DNA of 16,837 nucleotides from JALZAA01 sp046724655 (GCA_046724655.1 JBKOWY010000161.1:1-16837), one strand, 5' to 3'; shown: positions 7,680 to 14,390, numbered from the stretch's first letter. Translations and numbers: made by a program. The notes: generated by a model not told the origin, from the sequence alone.

Positions 7680-8666
7680 TCAGCCGGGATCGAAGCGACT
7701 CGAGAGACGGGGCGCCTTTGCTCCGGTTGATGCCTTGCGATGTTTGTGCACGAGGTCACGCACGAGCTGCGTGACGCGATCGCGTTCACGCGCCGGCGCG
7801 TAGGACCCGCGGTACAGGTGATGATGCTGCTCGAGCAGATCGGGACGGGCGTCCGCAAGCCATGCGAGATAGTGCTCCTTGACGCCGGGCCGAAGGTGGA
7901 GGAGCACCGGAGAGATCGACGGGGCGCCGGCGTCGACGCACGCCCGCACCACCTCGTCCAGTTGCTCACGTTTGTCGGATAGGCCGGGGAGGATGGGCGC
8001 CACGAGCACGCCGCACGGGATGCCGGCCTCGTTGAGACGCGCGACGGCTTCGACACGTTTGCGCGGATGGGGCGTTCCGGGTTCGGTCGCGCGCCAGACG
8101 TCTTCGTCGAGCGTGCCGATCGAAAAGCACAGCTCGACGTTGGTCCGGCGCGACGCTTCGACAAGACGGTCGAGATCACGGAGGACGAGCGTGCCCTTCG
8201 TGAGGATCGAGAACGGGTTCCGCGCCTGGCCGAGCACCTCGATGATGCCTTGGGTGAGCCGGTACTTGCCTTCGGCGCGCTGGTACGGATCGGTGTTGGT
8301 TCCCATGGCGATGTGGTCGCCTTGCCAGCGACGTGGCGCGAGCTCGGCGCGCAGCTTTTCGACGGCATTGACCTTCACGACGATCACGCGGTCGAAGTCC
8401 TTCGACGGATCGAGGTTCAGGTACTCGTGCGTCGGACGAGAGAAGCAGTAGGTGCATGCGTGGCTGCATCCCCTATATGCATTGATCGTGTAGCGGAAGG
8501 GCACGGGGGACTTCGGGCGCACCTTGTTGATGATCGTGCGCGCGTGCACGTGGAGGAACTCGAGGCCGCGGAACTCGCCCGTGCCGATCTCGCGCTCGGG
8601 CACTTCGAATAGCGTCGGCTGTGCCGCATCCTCGACGGTTTGCCACCGCAACTCCCGTGCCGCCAT
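7680..8666 (-). CDS. Rv2578c-family radical SAM protein (SplB-like)
   Basis: This 328-residue protein has the radical SAM [4Fe-4S] motif C67-x3-C71-x2-C74 in YRGCSHACTYCFSRPTHEYL, preceded by RPKSPVPFRYTINAY, and GTNTDPYQRAEGKYRLTQ further on. These are hallmarks of the actinobacterial Rv2578c family, related to spore photoproduct lyase-like proteins. It should cleave S-adenosylmethionine to make a radical; the substrate is unknown, though DNA repair has been proposed for relatives. The ATG at 8666 is supported by a TAGGCT element (8675-8680, minus strand) eight bases upstream, overlapped by a perfect SOS palindrome. DNA-damage control is therefore likely. DUF971 follows 19 bases downstream. 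Confidence 0.9.
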   Translation of the reverse strand: MAARELRWQTVEDAAQPTLFEVPEREIGTGEFRGLEFLHVHARTIINKVRPKSPVPFRYTINAYRGCSHACTYCFSRPTHEYLNLDPSKDFDRVIVVKVNAVEKLRAELAPRRWQGDHIAMGTNTDPYQRAEGKYRLTQGIIEVLGQARNPFSILTKGTLVLRDLDRLVEASRRTNVELCFSIGTLDEDVWRATEPGTPHPRKRVEAVARLNEAGIPCGVLVAPILPGLSDKREQLDEVVRACVDAGAPSISPVLLHLRPGVKEHYLAWLADARPDLLEQHHHLYRGSYAPARERDRVTQLVRDLVHKHRKASTGAKAPRLSSRFDPG

Positions 8667-8677
8667 CGTGGTCGAGC

Positions 8678-8699
8678 CTATCGAACACGTGTTCGATAG
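8678..8699. promoter_or_regulatory. perfect LexA/SOS box palindrome
   Basis: Positions 8678-8699 form a perfect 22-base palindrome. The core TCGAACACGTGTTCGA (8681-8696) matches the mycobacterial LexA consensus TCGAAC-N4-GTTCGA at every fixed position. It lies between divergent start codons at 8666 (radical SAM) and 8724 (pterin dehydratase), 11 and 24 bases away respectively. It overlaps the minus-strand -10 TAGGCT and occupies the -35 zone of the plus-strand promoter, so one operator could repress both. Confidence 0.85.
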
Positions 8700-8723
8700 C
8701 GCAAGTGGCGCGACAATGCGGCC

Positions 8724-9017
8724 ATGCCGCCGCTCTCCGACGACGAGGTCCGCAGCGGGTTGGCGAAGCTGCCGGGGTGGGAGCGGCGCGACGACGCGAT
8801 CGAGAAGGTCTTCGAGCTTCCCTCGTTCCCGGACGCCATCGCCTTCGTGACCCGCATCGGGTTCCTGGCCGAGAAGGCCGACCATCACCCCGATCTCGAC
8901 ATCCGCTGGCGGAAAGTGCGAGTGGGCTTGTCGACGCACAGTGAGGGTGGCATCACCGACAAGGACTTCGCGCTCGCCGGCGAAATCGAGGCCGTCGCCG
9001 GTGGCTCCTCTTCGTGA
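8724..9017 (+). CDS. pterin-4-alpha-carbinolamine dehydratase family protein
   Basis: This 97-residue protein matches the family in length and signature: LPGWERRDDAIEKVFELPSF near the start, then ADHHPDLDIRWRKVRVGLST (about 52-71) with the active-site His pair H54-H55, and GGITDKDFALA. The enzyme dehydrates 4a-hydroxytetrahydropterins for cofactor recycling; in bacteria lacking aromatic hydroxylases its role is less clear, and related proteins have been linked to molybdopterin processing. The ATG at 8724 follows GACAAT (8712-8717) by six bases, a plausible leaderless promoter. An SOS palindrome lies just upstream. Its stop codon overlaps the GTG of the next gene. Confidence 0.9.
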   Translation: MPPLSDDEVRSGLAKLPGWERRDDAIEKVFELPSFPDAIAFVTRIGFLAEKADHHPDLDIRWRKVRVGLSTHSEGGITDKDFALAGEIEAVAGGSSS

Positions 9018-9445
9018 TAGCGGCCATCGTCGCGTTCCTCGTCATTGCGCTCGTCCTCGCGCTGGTCGTCGCCGTCGGGCTCGAGCCCGGTCCCGATCCG
9101 GGCGAGGTCGCGATCGCCTACGAGCTCGCTTGGGACCGCCTCGACTTCGAAGCCCTCTGGGCCCTTTCGGGTGTGGAGCTGCGCGACGGGCGGTCACGCG
9201 CAGAGTTCATTGCCGACAAGCACGAGGCCTATGAGGGTCAGCGAGCACTTGCCGGGCTCGCGGCTGACGTGAAGCTCGATGAGGTGATGGTGGGGTCGGA
9301 GCTCGCCGCCGTCCGCACCCGGGTCTTGCTTCGCGACGGCACCGCCGTGCGCAACCAGGTGCAGCTGGCGCTACGCGAGGGCACTTGGAAGGTGATCGGC
9401 TATCACCTCGAGCCGGATGCGCCCGCCGAGCAGCGCACCGGCTGA
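9014..9445 (+). CDS. small membrane-anchored protein with NTF2/DUF4878-like extracytoplasmic domain
   Basis: This 143-residue protein starts at GTG 9014, which overlaps the previous stop in a GTGA junction, a sign of translational coupling. Residues 2-22 form one hydrophobic segment (IAAIVAFLVIALVLALVVAV) that anchors the chain. The remainder (PGEVAIAYELAWDRLDFEAL..., then a sheet-like stretch ending ..GTWKVIGYHLEPD) has the helix-then-curved-sheet look of NTF2-like proteins. No catalytic residues are recognisable and the function is unknown. A close family assignment would need a profile search. Confidence 0.72.
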   Translation: MIAAIVAFLVIALVLALVVAVGLEPGPDPGEVAIAYELAWDRLDFEALWALSGVELRDGRSRAEFIADKHEAYEGQRALAGLAADVKLDEVMVGSELAAVRTRVLLRDGTAVRNQVQLALREGTWKVIGYHLEPDAPAEQRTG

Positions 9446-9457
9446 TCGGGAGGGGCG

Positions 9458-9847
9458 GTGCGGTTCGAGGCGCCGGACTACGTCGTCCTCGTCGTCGAGG
9501 AGCTGGACCGCGCCCTCGCCTTCTACTGCGACGTGCTCGGCCTGCCGCTCGGACACCGATCGGGTTCCTACGCCCAGCTCGAGACGGGTGTGACACGCGT
9601 CTCGCTGTTCGAGCGCCAGGCGATGGCGGCGACCCTTGGACGTGACCTCGACGCGCCGTCGCCGGACGCGCCCGGCTTCGAGCTCGGCTTCAAGGTCGAC
9701 GACTGCGACGCCGCCTACACCGAATTGGTGGCGGCGGGCGCCACACCGGCCGTTCCGCCGACCGATCGGGCCTGGGGCCAGCGCACCGCGTACGTGCGCG
9801 ATCCCGACGGCCACCTCGTCGAGCTCGCGCAGGACCTCGGCCGTTAG
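9458..9847 (+). CDS. VOC superfamily (glyoxalase/bleomycin-resistance-like) protein
   Basis: This 129-residue, single-module vicinal-oxygen-chelate protein has the two beta-alpha-beta-beta-beta repeats. The first is DYVVLVVEELDRALAFYCDVLGLPL. The second is FELGFKVDDCDAAYTELVAAG, ending in AYVRDPDGHLVELAQ with the usual metal-ligand Glu near the C-terminus. The start is GTG 9458 with GGGAGGGG (about 9448-9455) just upstream; the spacing is short. It is 12 bases from the previous gene and probably co-transcribed with it. Its TAG overlaps the TAA of the convergent PPOX gene. The substrate cannot be inferred. Confidence 0.88.
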   Translation: MRFEAPDYVVLVVEELDRALAFYCDVLGLPLGHRSGSYAQLETGVTRVSLFERQAMAATLGRDLDAPSPDAPGFELGFKVDDCDAAYTELVAAGATPAVPPTDRAWGQRTAYVRDPDGHLVELAQDLGR

Positions 9848-10254
9848 CTCGGCGACCAACCTCGCCAGCGGTCGACCGTGATCTCGACCACGGGACCGCC
9901 CGGCGGCAGCTCGGCGTACTGCGGGTACTTCGCGGTGAGGGTCATCACCGCGGCCTCCCGCTCACGCCCGTCCTCGACGACACGGGCGTCGCCGTCGGCC
10001 CGCACCCACCACAGGCGGCTCCAGTCCTCGTCGTACTCGTCGACGAGGACGCTCACCCGCGGCTGCGCCCGGATGTTGGCCAGCCGGCGCAGCTTCGGTG
10101 TGCGTTTCGGCTTGGCGTCGACGACCGACACGATGTGATCTCCGATCAGCGCGAAACAGATCGGCACGAGATGGGGCTGGCCGTCGACGTCGACCGTCGC
10201 CAGCCGGGCGACCCGAGCGCGTCCTAACCGCTCGCGCATCTCGGTTTCCGTCAC
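9844..10254 (-). CDS. Rv0121-family PPOX-class, probable F420-dependent enzyme
   Basis: This 136-residue split-barrel protein has ARVARLATVDVDGQPHLVPI, then KPKRTPKLRRLANIRAQPRV, DEDWSRLWWVRADGDARVVE, and a C-terminal ..TVDRWRGWSPS. These are the diagnostic segments of the Rv0121 PPOX family, thought to bind coenzyme F420 in actinobacteria. The GTG at 10254 is preferred because TATCGT (minus strand, 10261-10266) lies exactly six bases upstream; Met at 10239 is an alternative. It is divergent from the mobA-like gene with overlapping -10 elements, and convergent with the VOC gene with overlapping stop codons. Confidence 0.88.
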   Translation of the reverse strand: MTETEMRERLGRARVARLATVDVDGQPHLVPICFALIGDHIVSVVDAKPKRTPKLRRLANIRAQPRVSVLVDEYDEDWSRLWWVRADGDARVVEDGREREAAVMTLTAKYPQYAELPPGGPVVEITVDRWRGWSPS

Positions 10255-10260
10255 GCGCGG

Positions 10261-10270
10261 ACGATACCGT
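10261..10270. promoter_or_regulatory. overlapping divergent -10 elements
   Basis: ACGATA (10261-10266) reads TATCGT on the minus strand, and TACCGT (10265-10270) reads on the plus strand. Each TANNNT hexamer is exactly six bases from its own GTG start (10254 and 10277), as expected for leaderless transcripts. The two hexamers share two bases, so the promoters should exclude each other. Confidence 0.6.
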
Positions 10271-10276
10271 CGCTTC

Positions 10277-10852
10277 GTGGTCGCGGGACTTCTGCTGACC
10301 GGCGGGTCGAGCAGCCGCATGGGACGCGACAAGGCCGACCTGGTTGTCGCGGGGGAGCGGCTCGCGGACCGGGCGGCGCACCTACTCAACCAGGTGTGCG
10401 ATCCGGTTCTCGAGGTCGGGCCCGGGCGCAGCTCCCTCGACGCGGTCGGCGACGCTGAACCGCGAGCCGGGCCGCTCGTGGCGCTCGTGACGGGCGCGGG
10501 GGCGTTGCACGCCCGCGGCTACGACGGCGCGGTTCTCCTCCTCGGCGTCGACCTCCCGTTCGTCGACGTGCCTTTGCTCCGGCTGATCGTCGACCATCCC
10601 GCCGTCGAGACCGTCGCGCCGATAGCCGGCGGCATGCGGCAATCGTGCTGCGCGCGTTATGCGCCCGCCGCGCTCCACACCGCCGCCGACCTCGTAGCAC
10701 GAGGTGAGCGCGCGCTCCACACACTGCTGTCAGCCGTGCCCGTCGTCGAGATCACCGAGTCCGAGTGGCGCACGGTCGCGCCGGCCGACGCGTTCGCGGA
10801 CCTCGACACGCCCGAGGATCTCGCCCGTCACGGCGTCGAAGACCGGCAGTAG
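10277..10852 (+). CDS. mobA: MobA-like molybdenum cofactor guanylyltransferase
   Basis: This 191-residue protein begins with the nucleotide-binding signature LLLTGGSSSRMGRDKADL (residues 5-22, the GGxSxRMGxxK loop) and has EPRAGPLVAL and the metal-site segment LLGVDLPFVDVPLL (D92). This is the standard architecture of MobA, which joins GMP to molybdopterin to give the bis-MGD precursor. Related NTP transferases (for example MocA or CofC-type) share the fold, so MobA is likely but not proven. The GTG start at 10277 is fixed by the GLLLTGG strand and by a -10 six bases upstream. It leads a tight plus-strand cluster with two phosphatase genes. Confidence 0.8.
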   Translation: MVAGLLLTGGSSSRMGRDKADLVVAGERLADRAAHLLNQVCDPVLEVGPGRSSLDAVGDAEPRAGPLVALVTGAGALHARGYDGAVLLLGVDLPFVDVPLLRLIVDHPAVETVAPIAGGMRQSCCARYAPAALHTAADLVARGERALHTLLSAVPVVEITESEWRTVAPADAFADLDTPEDLARHGVEDRQ

Positions 10853-10863
10853 CGTCGCCGGCA

Positions 10864-11604
10864 ATGACGGCAGACGAGCTTCTCGCCGTGTTCGACCGCG
10901 CGGCCGACACCGCGAGGGCATCGCTCGCGCCGCTGACCGGCGCGGCACGGCGGGAACGAACCGAGCGGCCGGGCCAGTACGCGCTCGACTTGGTGGCCGA
11001 CGCCGCGATCCTCCCGATCCTGCACGATGCCGGGGTCGCGGTCGTGAGCGAGGAGTCGGGCCGCACCGGTCCCGAGGACACCGCGATCACCGTCGTCGTC
11101 GACCCGGTCGACGGCTCGACCAACTGCTCGCGCGACATCCCGTACTGGTCGATCTCGCTGTGCGCAGTCGATGTCGACGGGCCGTTGTGCTCGCTCGTGA
11201 CCAACCAGGCAATGGGGGTGTGCACGACGGCGATACGAGGGAAAGGCGCGTGGCGCGACGGTGAACCGTTGGCGCCGTCCGCCGTGCGTCGAGTCGAGGA
11301 CGCGGTGGTGTCGCTCTCCGGCATCCCCGCAAGGCTGTTGCCGTGGCAGCAGTTCCGCTCGCTCGGGTCGGCGGCGCTGGAGCTGTGCGACGTGGCCGCG
11401 GGCGCACTCGATGCGTACCTGACGAGCTGGCAGGCGCCGTGGGACTACCTCGGTGGGCTGCTGGTGTGCCGCGAGGCCGGCGCGACAGTCGTCGACGTGC
11501 ACGGCGGTGAGCTGGCCGTGACCGGCCCCGACGAGCGCCGGCAGCTCATCGCCGCGTCGACTCCTGAGTTGCTCGAGGCAGTGCGCGTCGCCGCCCCGTC
11601 ATGA
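10864..11604 (+). CDS. inositol monophosphatase-family protein (copy 1)
   Basis: This 246-residue protein keeps the Mg-dependent phosphatase signatures: VSEESG (E63, E64), the WxxDPxDG-type motif VVVDPVDGSTN (D80, D83, S85, T86) and APWDYLGGLLVCREAG (W193, D194). The family removes phosphate from inositol-1-phosphate, histidinol phosphate or PAP. In copy 1 the Trp before DPVDG is Val, and the N-terminal Lys-containing loop is short. The ATG at 10864 lies 11 bases after the mobA stop. The TGA overlaps the ATG of copy 2. The substrate is undecided. Confidence 0.88.
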   Translation: MTADELLAVFDRAADTARASLAPLTGAARRERTERPGQYALDLVADAAILPILHDAGVAVVSEESGRTGPEDTAITVVVDPVDGSTNCSRDIPYWSISLCAVDVDGPLCSLVTNQAMGVCTTAIRGKGAWRDGEPLAPSAVRRVEDAVVSLSGIPARLLPWQQFRSLGSAALELCDVAAGALDAYLTSWQAPWDYLGGLLVCREAGATVVDVHGGELAVTGPDERRQLIAASTPELLEAVRVAAPS

Positions 11605-12386
11605 CACCTGCGCTCGATCTGGGCTCATTGCTGCGCGCCGCCGACACCGCCACGCGCGCCGGCGGCGCGATCGTCGCCGAGCGCTTCGGGTCGTCGGGCG
11701 AGGCGCGCTTGAAGGCCCCGGGTGACTGGGTCAGTGAGGTCGACACCGACAGCGAGGCGGCTGTACGGAGCGTCTTGGAGCGCGACGCACCCGGCCTGCC
11801 GGTCTTCGGTGAGGAAGGCGGCGGCTCCCGCGGCGACATCGGCTGGTTCGTCGACCCGCTCGACGGAACGGCCAACTTCCTGCACGGCTTCCCGGCCATC
11901 GGGGTATCGGTCGCTCTCGTCGCCAACGGTGCGCCCGTCGTGGGCGTCGTGCACGCACCGCTGCTCGGAGACACCTACACGGCGTGCAAAGGTGAAGGCG
12001 CGTTCCGCAACGGCGAGCCGATCGCCGTGAGCACACGCGACCCGGCCCATGCCATCTGCGCCACCGGCTTCCCGTTCCGGGCGAAGGCAGAACGGCTCGA
12101 TGAGTATCTCCCGGTGTTCGAGGCTGCGTTGCGGCGGTTCGAGGACCTGCGCCGCGCCGGCTCCGCCAGCCTCGACCTCGCCTGGACCGCGGCGGGCGTC
12201 TTTGACGGCTACTTCGAGCAAGCGCTGGGGCCGTGGGACGTGGCTGCGGGCGCGTTGCTCGTGCGCGAGGCAGGCGGCACCGTGACCGATTGGTCGGGCG
12301 ACGAGCGCGCGTGGCTCGATTCGGGAGACATCGTCGCCGGCCCGCCCACCATCCACGCCGCATTGCTCGAGCTCGCCCGACTCTAG
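11601..12386 (+). CDS. inositol monophosphatase-family protein (copy 2)
   Basis: This 261-residue protein is the more canonical of the tandem pair: GDWVSEVDTDSE, VFGEEGGG (E71, E72), GWFVDPLDGTANFLHGFP (D85, D88, T90) and GPWDVAAGALLVREAGG (W212, D213). All four metal and phosphate elements of the FIG/IMPase superfamily are present. It starts at ATG 11601, overlapping the previous TGA in an ATGA junction, so the two phosphatases are translationally coupled. Histidinol-phosphatase (HisN) and inositol monophosphatase are both possible. Its stop overlaps the stop of the convergent beta-lactamase-family gene. Confidence 0.92.
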   Translation: MTPALDLGSLLRAADTATRAGGAIVAERFGSSGEARLKAPGDWVSEVDTDSEAAVRSVLERDAPGLPVFGEEGGGSRGDIGWFVDPLDGTANFLHGFPAIGVSVALVANGAPVVGVVHAPLLGDTYTACKGEGAFRNGEPIAVSTRDPAHAICATGFPFRAKAERLDEYLPVFEAALRRFEDLRRAGSASLDLAWTAAGVFDGYFEQALGPWDVAAGALLVREAGGTVTDWSGDERAWLDSGDIVAGPPTIHAALLELARL

Positions 12387-13558
12387 GTACTGAGGGCGGA
12401 GCTCTGACCGAAGAGCTCCTCGACCGGCACCGCCGGTTGCCGGGTGCGTGCCACGTCGTCGCCGAGTGCCGAGTACACCGCGTCGGTCACCTGGAACAGC
12501 CGCTGCTCGGCGGGCAGGAACGACGGCAGTCCGTTGCTCACTATTGCCATCACGAGACCGAACTCGGGGTCGGCGAGCGCGCGTGACGACGCCATGCCGC
12601 CGTGGCCGAACGCGCGCCGGCCCGTCCCGCCGGTGAACGCCACCTGCACGCCGAGACCCCAGGGGATATTGCGCCGGAACAGCCGGTCCTTGATCCCGTA
12701 GCGGTGCACCGCGCTCATCAACTCGACGGTGCGCGGTTCGAGCACGGGCGGGCCGAAGCCGAGCAGCGACTCGTAGAAGCGGCCCAATTCACGAGCGGAG
12801 GCGCGCATCCCTCCGCCGGGTTCGACCTTGGCGATGAAGTACGGCTCGTTGTGGTACTGGTCGACCTCGTAGGGAGCCATGCGCAGCCCGCCGTCGTCGT
12901 CGACGACGGGCATGACGTGGCCTCGCCAGGACACCGGCGTGATCCGCTCGCCGAGGGCCGCCTGCTCGTCGAGCGGGATTCCGAGGCGCATGTTGTCGAC
13001 GCCGAGCGCCGTGAAGACCTCGTCGTGGAGGTACCGGTCGATCGGGCGGCCGTCGACCCGCTCGACGACGGCGCCGAGGATCTTCCAGCCGCTGGAAGGG
13101 TGGTAGGCGGCGTCGGTGCCGGGCTCCCAGCGCGCCGGGGATGCCGCGATGTGGGCGACGACCTCGTCGTAGGGCACGTCGTGGTCGAAGAGCTTGGTGT
13201 CGGCGTTGGGGAAGCCACCCGTGTGCGTGAGCACATGGCGGATCGTGCAGCGCTCCTTGCCCGCGCCCCAACCGTCGATGTAGTCCCCGACCCGGTCGTC
13301 GAGGGCGAGCTTGCCTTGCTCCCACAGCTGGAGGATCGCGACCACCGTCGCGGGCTTGCCCGATGAGTAGAGGAGCATGAGGTCGTCGGGCTCGAGGGTG
13401 CGGCCGGGACGGGATTCGCCCACCGCGGTGTCGAGCAGGACCTCGCCTCCCAGCGACACGTAGCACTGCGCCCCGTCCTGCCAGCCGTTGGCCCGTTGCC
13501 GCTCGAGGACCTCGATCACCACGGACAGGTCAGGCTTCGTCACGCTGGCGACCGCCAT
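12383..13558 (-). CDS. serine beta-lactamase / esterase-family (class C-like) hydrolase
   Basis: This 391-residue protein has the class C beta-lactamase-like fold used by many esterases and D-peptidases. The nucleophile motif SxxK is in LLYSSGKPAT (S65, K68). The tyrosine motif is in DAAYHPSSGW (Y152), and the KTG equivalent is FGHGG (H319-G321). HVLTHTGGFP is the conserved family segment after the nucleophile. There is no signal peptide, so it is probably cytoplasmic and more likely an esterase than a drug-resistance enzyme. The ATG at 13558 has TAGGCT (minus strand, 13566-13571) seven bases upstream. It is divergent from the whiB7 promoter. Confidence 0.9.
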   Translation of the reverse strand: MAVASVTKPDLSVVIEVLERQRANGWQDGAQCYVSLGGEVLLDTAVGESRPGRTLEPDDLMLLYSSGKPATVVAILQLWEQGKLALDDRVGDYIDGWGAGKERCTIRHVLTHTGGFPNADTKLFDHDVPYDEVVAHIAASPARWEPGTDAAYHPSSGWKILGAVVERVDGRPIDRYLHDEVFTALGVDNMRLGIPLDEQAALGERITPVSWRGHVMPVVDDDGGLRMAPYEVDQYHNEPYFIAKVEPGGGMRASARELGRFYESLLGFGPPVLEPRTVELMSAVHRYGIKDRLFRRNIPWGLGVQVAFTGGTGRRAFGHGGMASSRALADPEFGLVMAIVSNGLPSFLPAEQRLFQVTDAVYSALGDDVARTRQPAVPVEELFGQSSALST

Positions 13559-13630
13559 CGCCTGGAGCCTATGGACAAGCAGAGGGCGGAGCGAACGGAG
13601 TGAGCGGAGCTGGCCTTTTCGGGGCTCGGC

Positions 13631-13665
13631 AAATTGTTTGACGACCCGCTATCGGCGTGTAGCCT
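13631..13665 (+). promoter_or_regulatory. whiB7 promoter with AT-rich activator element
   Basis: TTGACG (13638-13643) and TAGCCT (13660-13665) are separated by 16 bases. An AT-rich stretch AAATT (13631-13635) lies two or three bases upstream of the -35. In mycobacteria, WhiB7 with the principal sigma factor recognises an AT-rich patch at this position, so this looks like an autoregulated promoter. Initiation near 13672 would give a leader of about 390 bases. Confidence 0.7.
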
Positions 13666-13747
13666 GGTCGGACGTCTCGCAGCCGCGAGCGCAGGTAAAT
13701 CGGACAAATGACCTGACTTGAAGGACATGACCGGAAGGACTGAATCC

Positions 13748-13921
13748 GTGGCCAGCTACCCGACGTCGCAGGCAGCCGTCGTCGGCGTCGCGCGCGCCCG
13801 GGCGGCCTTTGCCTGCGCCATGCCGACGAACGGCTCGTGGTCGACCATGCCGAGCCTCGGCGTGACCACCATCGACCACAAGACCGGTCGGCCCCGGCGG
13901 CTGAGAGTGACCTCGCCGTAG
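13748..13921 (+). CDS. upstream ORF (leader peptide) of whiB7
   Basis: This is a 57-codon ORF in the whiB7 leader. The GTG at 13748 has a good Shine-Dalgarno GGAAGG (13733-13738) nine bases upstream. In-frame ATG 13727 and TTG 13718 are less well placed. The peptide (start VASYPTSQAAVVGVARARAA; end RPRRLRVTSP) matches no family I know. Its last codons, including the Arg-rich RPRRLR, overlap the antiterminator strand at 13891-13902, and the stop codon is 27 bases before the terminator stem. This geometry suggests the role is translation-dependent attenuation rather than the peptide itself. A two-codon ORF (ATG ACC TGA) at 13708-13716 precedes it. Confidence 0.6.
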   Translation: MASYPTSQAAVVGVARARAAFACAMPTNGSWSTMPSLGVTTIDHKTGRPRRLRVTSP

Positions 13922-13977
13922 CGATCCGCTACCGCAAGACCACCACCAGGCCGCCGGGGCACCCCGGCGGCCTTTTT
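13891..13977 (+). promoter_or_regulatory. whiB7 leader attenuator: antiterminator versus terminator
   Basis: Bases 13891-13902 can pair with 13949-13960 in a 12-bp helix (11 Watson-Crick pairs and one G-T). That consumes the 5' arm of the terminator stem at 13949-13972, so the two folds are mutually exclusive. A third, weaker helix (13895-13899 with 13914-13918) could hold the antiterminator strand when the leader ORF is fully read. Stalling inside the leader ORF would free the antiterminator and switch whiB7 on. Confidence 0.7.
13949..13977 (+). terminator. intrinsic terminator in the whiB7 leader
   Basis: GGCCGCCGGGG (13949-13959) pairs perfectly with CCCCGGCGGCC (13962-13972), followed directly by TTTTT (13973-13977). 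It is the only hairpin in the window with a clear T run, and it lies 86 bases before the whiB7 start codon rather than at the end of a gene. Confidence 0.9.
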
Positions 13978-14063
13978 GCGTTACCGGCCCATCGACCCAA
14001 CGGAGACCCACAACCGACCAGCAAGAGACCCAGAAGAGATCCGAGGACAGGGGAAGCACGGCG

Positions 14064-14390
14064 ATGTTCGCCATCCAGAGCACAGAAGACGAGACCTGGC
14101 GGCTCGAAGCTCGGTGTCGCGACGGTTCGGCGTCGCTCATCGAGCTGTTCTTCTCGGAGCAGCTCGATGACATCGCGCGGGCCAAGGCCTTCTGCCGGGC
14201 GTGCCCGGTTCGTGAGGCCTGCCTCGAGGCGGCCAAGGCGCGGCGTGAGCCGTGGGGCGTCTGGGGTGGCGAGCTCTTCGCCAACGGCAAGGTTCTGGCC
14301 CAGAAGCGGAAGCGGGGCCGGCCGCCGAAGGTGCGACCGCCCGAGCCCGTCTACGACGAGTGGGGCCAGCTCGTTCCCCAGTCGGCCTGA
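14064..14390 (+). CDS. whiB7: WhiB7-type iron-sulfur transcription factor
   Basis: This 108-residue protein has the four WhiB cysteines C18, C44, C47 and C53 (the latter three in CRACPVREAC) that hold a [4Fe-4S] cluster. They are followed by the WhiB7-type turn REPWGVWGGELF (61-72) and a C-terminal AT-hook QKRKRGRPPK (80-89). The AT-hook distinguishes WhiB7 from other Wbl proteins. In mycobacteria and Streptomyces, WhiB7/WblC binds the principal sigma factor and activates intrinsic antibiotic-resistance genes after ribosome stress. The ATG at 14064 has AGGGGAAG (14049-14056) upstream. About 19 residues follow the hook. Control by the long leader and by its own promoter is likely. Confidence 0.92.
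   Translation: MFAIQSTEDETWRLEARCRDGSASLIELFFSEQLDDIARAKAFCRACPVREACLEAAKARREPWGVWGGELFANGKVLAQKRKRGRPPKVRPPEPVYDEWGQLVPQSA

Noticed and set aside
7661..8368. N-terminal extension of the DUF971 frame into the radical SAM gene
   Set aside because: It is an alternate frame of the radical SAM coding sequence with no family match, and DUF971 proteins are about 100-130 residues.
13589..13612. Repeat-like GCGGAGCGAACGGAGTGAGC stretch as a third-type SOS box or CRISPR-like repeat
   Set aside because: It has GAAC but no GTTC partner at the right spacing, and only two loose copies of a GGAG-GAGC unit, so neither reading holds.
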